Origin: Rivularia sp. PCC 7116 | GTDB taxonomy: Bacteria; Cyanobacteriota; Cyanobacteriia; Cyanobacteriales; Nostocaceae | Reading direction: 5' to 3' | NCBI RefSeq assembly: GCF_000316665.1 | Contig: NC_019678.1 | Span: 1,612,001-1,676,000, forward strand | DNA length: 64,000 nt | Shown here: positions 62,701 to 64,000 of the stretch, piece by piece | Layout of the letters: each line of letters starts with the position of its first letter | Numbering within the stretch: the first letter of the stretch is position 1 | Position numbers and translations under genes: made by a program | Notes under the pieces: model-generated | Seen by the model: only the letters and a program-made list of their open reading frames with translations | Told to the model about the DNA's origin: nothing | The model's database searches: none

Positions 62701-64000
62701 TAGCTTTTTGCAGTGTGAACTTGCCTAATTTTTTTGATTTTTCAAAATTACCATGTAGATATTCTGCTTCTACAGCCTCTATATGTATGCTTAATATTAG
62801 TTCGTAGCTATTTTGCCAATTACAATTTTCTAAAAGCCCTAATGCTATATTTAAATACTTAATGGCAGATTCATAAGCTGTAGCTGTTTTTGCTTTTCTC
62901 CCTGCCATCAAATTAAGTTTTGCTAACTCTTCTTTCTGATATTTATTCTCAATTAGAGCTACACCAAAATTTAGCTGATTCACAATATCTAAAATATTGT
63001 CCGAAAGTAATTCTGGTGGGGTTTTCTTTAATAATAACTGACCTATCTTAAGATGAGTTGCTTTTTTATCTGATTCTGGAATGAATGAATATGCTGCTTG
63101 CTGAACGCGGTCATGTAAAAATCGATAACCAACTCTTGAAATGTTGGACTTTAAACTAATTACAGATAAATTTTTATAGCTTATATCTTTATCATCTTTT
63201 TCTATATTGTCTTCAAATACTAAAGGTATTTTGTAAGCTTCACTTAGGGGTAAAATCAATCCAGCCTGTAACGCCGCGTCTAATTCTTTAGCAGTACTGA
63301 CTGAAAATTTTTCGTTTACAATTGACAGCACATCAAGTGTAAATTTATCTCCAATACAGGCTGCTAGCTGCAATACTTTTTGTGTAGATTCTGGTAGTTT
63401 TTTTATCCTATTGGCTACTAGCTCTACTATACTTTTGTCAGTTATACCTATAGTTTGAATTTCTTCAATATCCCACTTCCACATTCCTTGACTTTTCTGT
63501 TTATTCATTAGAGACGAGAAGGGAGTAAAATCGAATTTTAAAAGGTTTTCTTGATAAAGCGTTTGCAATAGTTGATTAATGAAAAAAGGATTGCTACCAG
63601 TTTTATTATAAATTAACTCAGCCAGAGTATTGACTCTTTCTGTATCGTCGTTTAAAGTTTCAGCTACTAACTGAGTTACATCTGTAATTTCAAGTGACTT
63701 TAAAACAATATTATTAACAATTGCATTATTTCTCTCAATTTCTTCTACAGTCTGAATTAAAGGATGAGTTGAACTAACTTCGTTATCGCGGTAAGCTCCA
63801 ATCAGTAGTAAATGTTTAGTTTCGGATTCACCAGTCAATATTTGCATCAACTTCAATGTTCCAGAGTCTGCCCATTGTAAGTCATCAAGAAAAATAACTA
63901 AAGGATGTTCTTTTTGAGCAAAGACATTAATAAACTCGGAAAAAACACGATTAAAACGGTTTTGCGCTTCCATTCCAGCCAATTCGGATATTTCCACTTG
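59786..64000 (-). CDS. Multidomain ATPase/GAF/histidine kinase (partial, C-terminal 1404 codons)
   Basis: The frame is open to the window edge (CAA GTG GAA at 64000), so the N-terminus is missing; family members usually begin with a Ser/Thr kinase domain. Order in the visible part: the end of an AAA/STAND-type ATPase domain (PLVIFLDDLQWADSGTLKLM, Walker B like), a long helical TPR-like region (about 330-960), a GAF domain (about 960-1105, LLDKLLSIILENAA), a coiled linker, then the histidine kinase core with GVAHEVNNP (H box), NLLANAIDAL (N box), ADNGPGMP and GTGLGLSIS. This matches the trifunctional kinase/ATPase/histidine kinase family of filamentous cyanobacteria. The acidic end and TGA stop read as an ACAGTGA array. 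Confidence 0.88.
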   Translation of the reverse strand, partial: QVEISELAGMEAQNRFNRVFSEFINVFAQKEHPLVIFLDDLQWADSGTLKLMQILTGESETKHLLLIGAYRDNEVSSTHPLIQTVEEIERNNAIVNNIVLKSLEITDVTQLVAETLNDDTERVNTLAELIYNKTGSNPFFINQLLQTLYQENLLKFDFTPFSSLMNKQKSQGMWKWDIEEIQTIGITDKSIVELVANRIKKLPESTQKVLQLAACIGDKFTLDVLSIVNEKFSVSTAKELDAALQAGLILPLSEAYKIPLVFEDNIEKDDKDISYKNLSVISLKSNISRVGYRFLHDRVQQAAYSFIPESDKKATHLKIGQLLLKKTPPELLSDNILDIVNQLNFGVALIENKYQKEELAKLNLMAGRKAKTATAYESAIKYLNIALGLLENCNWQNSYELILSIHIEAVEAEYLHGNFEKSKKLGKFTLQKANTILDKVRIYEIQIQSSIAQNRMSEALEIGVQVLKLLGVRLPAEPKMGYILVSALQTKLTLAGRKIEDLAYLPRMTDAYKLAAMQILMLIAPAASMGGSLYFPLAVLAMVRLSVKYGNCGAAAFAYDAYGAILCEKFGDIEKGYRFGRLSISVLDKMSASSLKCKIYFLFNAMIGHFKEPVKQTILSMQEGIQNGIETGDIEFASYSAWNISKNLFLSGNNLELVDKKITQYIELMQKLKLTSVALIISVMKQSLQNLQHHSFSKFSLVGNSFDEVEMVALFEKNATWFSIFHNCKTILSYYFQDYTQAIENASQTEKYQESNPGFYLYCVNNYYYSLALLANYKNVTSTEQKQYLKKVAANQKKMKKWAHHAACNFQHKYDLVEAEKAQIFGKDVKAMDLYDRAIAGAKENGYTQEEALGNELAAQFYLNLGKDKIAKTYMTDAYYGYIRWGALAKVKDLEERFPNLIIRSESSIPEQDISRTIVSSSSRALGSSTNSNNILDLTTVMKASEAITSEIVLDNLLDKLLSIILENAAAQKGCLILLKDEQLFIEAIDNDQDRDLVVLQSTPIEESKDIPLTVVHYVARTQQPLVLNDATQEAIYKEDSYILCQQPKSVLCAPIFYQGKFTGIIYLENNQVTGAFTNSRLEILKLLTSQAAIAIENAHLYAGEQEKSHQLQQSLETLQQTQAQLVQTEKISSLGQLVAGVAHEVNNPVGFIAGNLSIANQYIEDLLELLTLYQANLPSPPDEIETFQEEIDLDYLLEDLPKMITSMELGTDRIRDIMQSLRNFSRTDTADKKPVNPHEGIETTLMILQHRFKANSQRPKIEVVKKYEELPLVKCYSGQLNQAFMNLLANAIDALDEFNEGKTYAEIEKNPNVITIRTSADEDKVTIRIADNGPGMPEEVRNQLFNAFYTTKPEGKGTGLGLSISHQIVTETHGGNLYCLSSPGNGAEFVIELPLEEEEDSEQ

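Noticed and set aside
1-64000. CRISPR arrays
   Set aside because: All regular repeats seen are 7-8 bp tandem units, palindromes or protein-coding repeats; no spaced direct repeats of 25-40 bp were seen.
1-64000. rRNA and tRNA genes
   Set aside because: No rRNA-like stretch was seen, and no convincing tRNA cloverleaf was spotted by eye; a tRNA search program would be needed to exclude short tRNAs.
59786-64000. Start of the large kinase at GTG 63997
   Set aside because: The frame is still open (CAA) to the last base of the window, and the family has a long N-terminal part, so the gene is partial.

Overview
This window looks like chromosome from a filamentous, probably heterocyst-forming cyanobacterium (Nostocales). 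Support comes from the gene order sigC, furA and a convergent peptidoglycan-binding gene, which matches the order I know from Anabaena sp. PCC 7120. It also comes from many copies of the octamer GCGATCGC (HIP1), from tandem heptamer arrays between genes (the STRR type of this order), from low-GC spacers, and from typical cyanobacterial families (COP23, CobN, TMEM165/GDT1 transporter, trifunctional ATPase/histidine kinase). The genus cannot be fixed from the sequence alone.

Layout. Bases 1-3450 are a decaying accessory zone: a partial cytochrome b561-like gene, a SLOG-type protein, a GDSL hydrolase split by a 228-bp MITE with a 9-bp target duplication, an intact alpha/beta hydrolase, a PIN-like toxin remnant with one nonsense codon, and remnants of a DarT/NADAR toxin-antitoxin pair. 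Bases 3587-18606 are mostly housekeeping: gpsA, sigC, furA, the peptidoglycan-binding protein, cobN (with three in-frame repeat insertions), a GAF histidine kinase, a GH13 amylase and sdhA. Bases 18607-34000 carry two related coiled-coil genes (one truncated, one with an early stop), a homocysteine-biosynthesis (DUF39) protein, a disordered protein, a TPR protein, a Mn/Ca transporter, an AI-2E-type permease, ftsH, a UGT-like glycosyltransferase, a WD40 protein and small membrane proteins.

Bases 34000-47600 hold an aminotransferase, a 1503-residue RTX-like protein with four 486-bp near-identical repeats, a decayed second copy of the aminotransferase on the far side of it, a Ser/Thr kinase with a long Pro-rich tail, an M48 peptidase, a COP23 protein and a DUF427 protein. 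Bases 48000-52816 hold the most system-like unit: a large RecQ-family helicase with an inserted zinc ribbon, followed 19 bp later by a coiled-coil protein anchored by one C-terminal membrane segment, with a convergent HNH protein beyond. Bases 52919-54971 are a divergent metal-related pair, a ZnuA/MntC-like lipoprotein lacking two ligand histidines and a CooC/MinD-like ATPase, sharing a Fur/Zur-type box. The window ends with a type IA topoisomerase, a small membrane protein, wecB and the 3' part of a giant ATPase/GAF/histidine kinase gene.

Two themes run through the window. Small repeats have shaped genes: heptamer arrays write the last codons and stop codons of several genes, and palindromic repeats sit inside cobN. 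The left end and the helicase locus both suggest past or present defence and toxin-antitoxin content. The helicase/coiled-coil operon and the altered metal-binding lipoprotein are the best candidates for undescribed biology.
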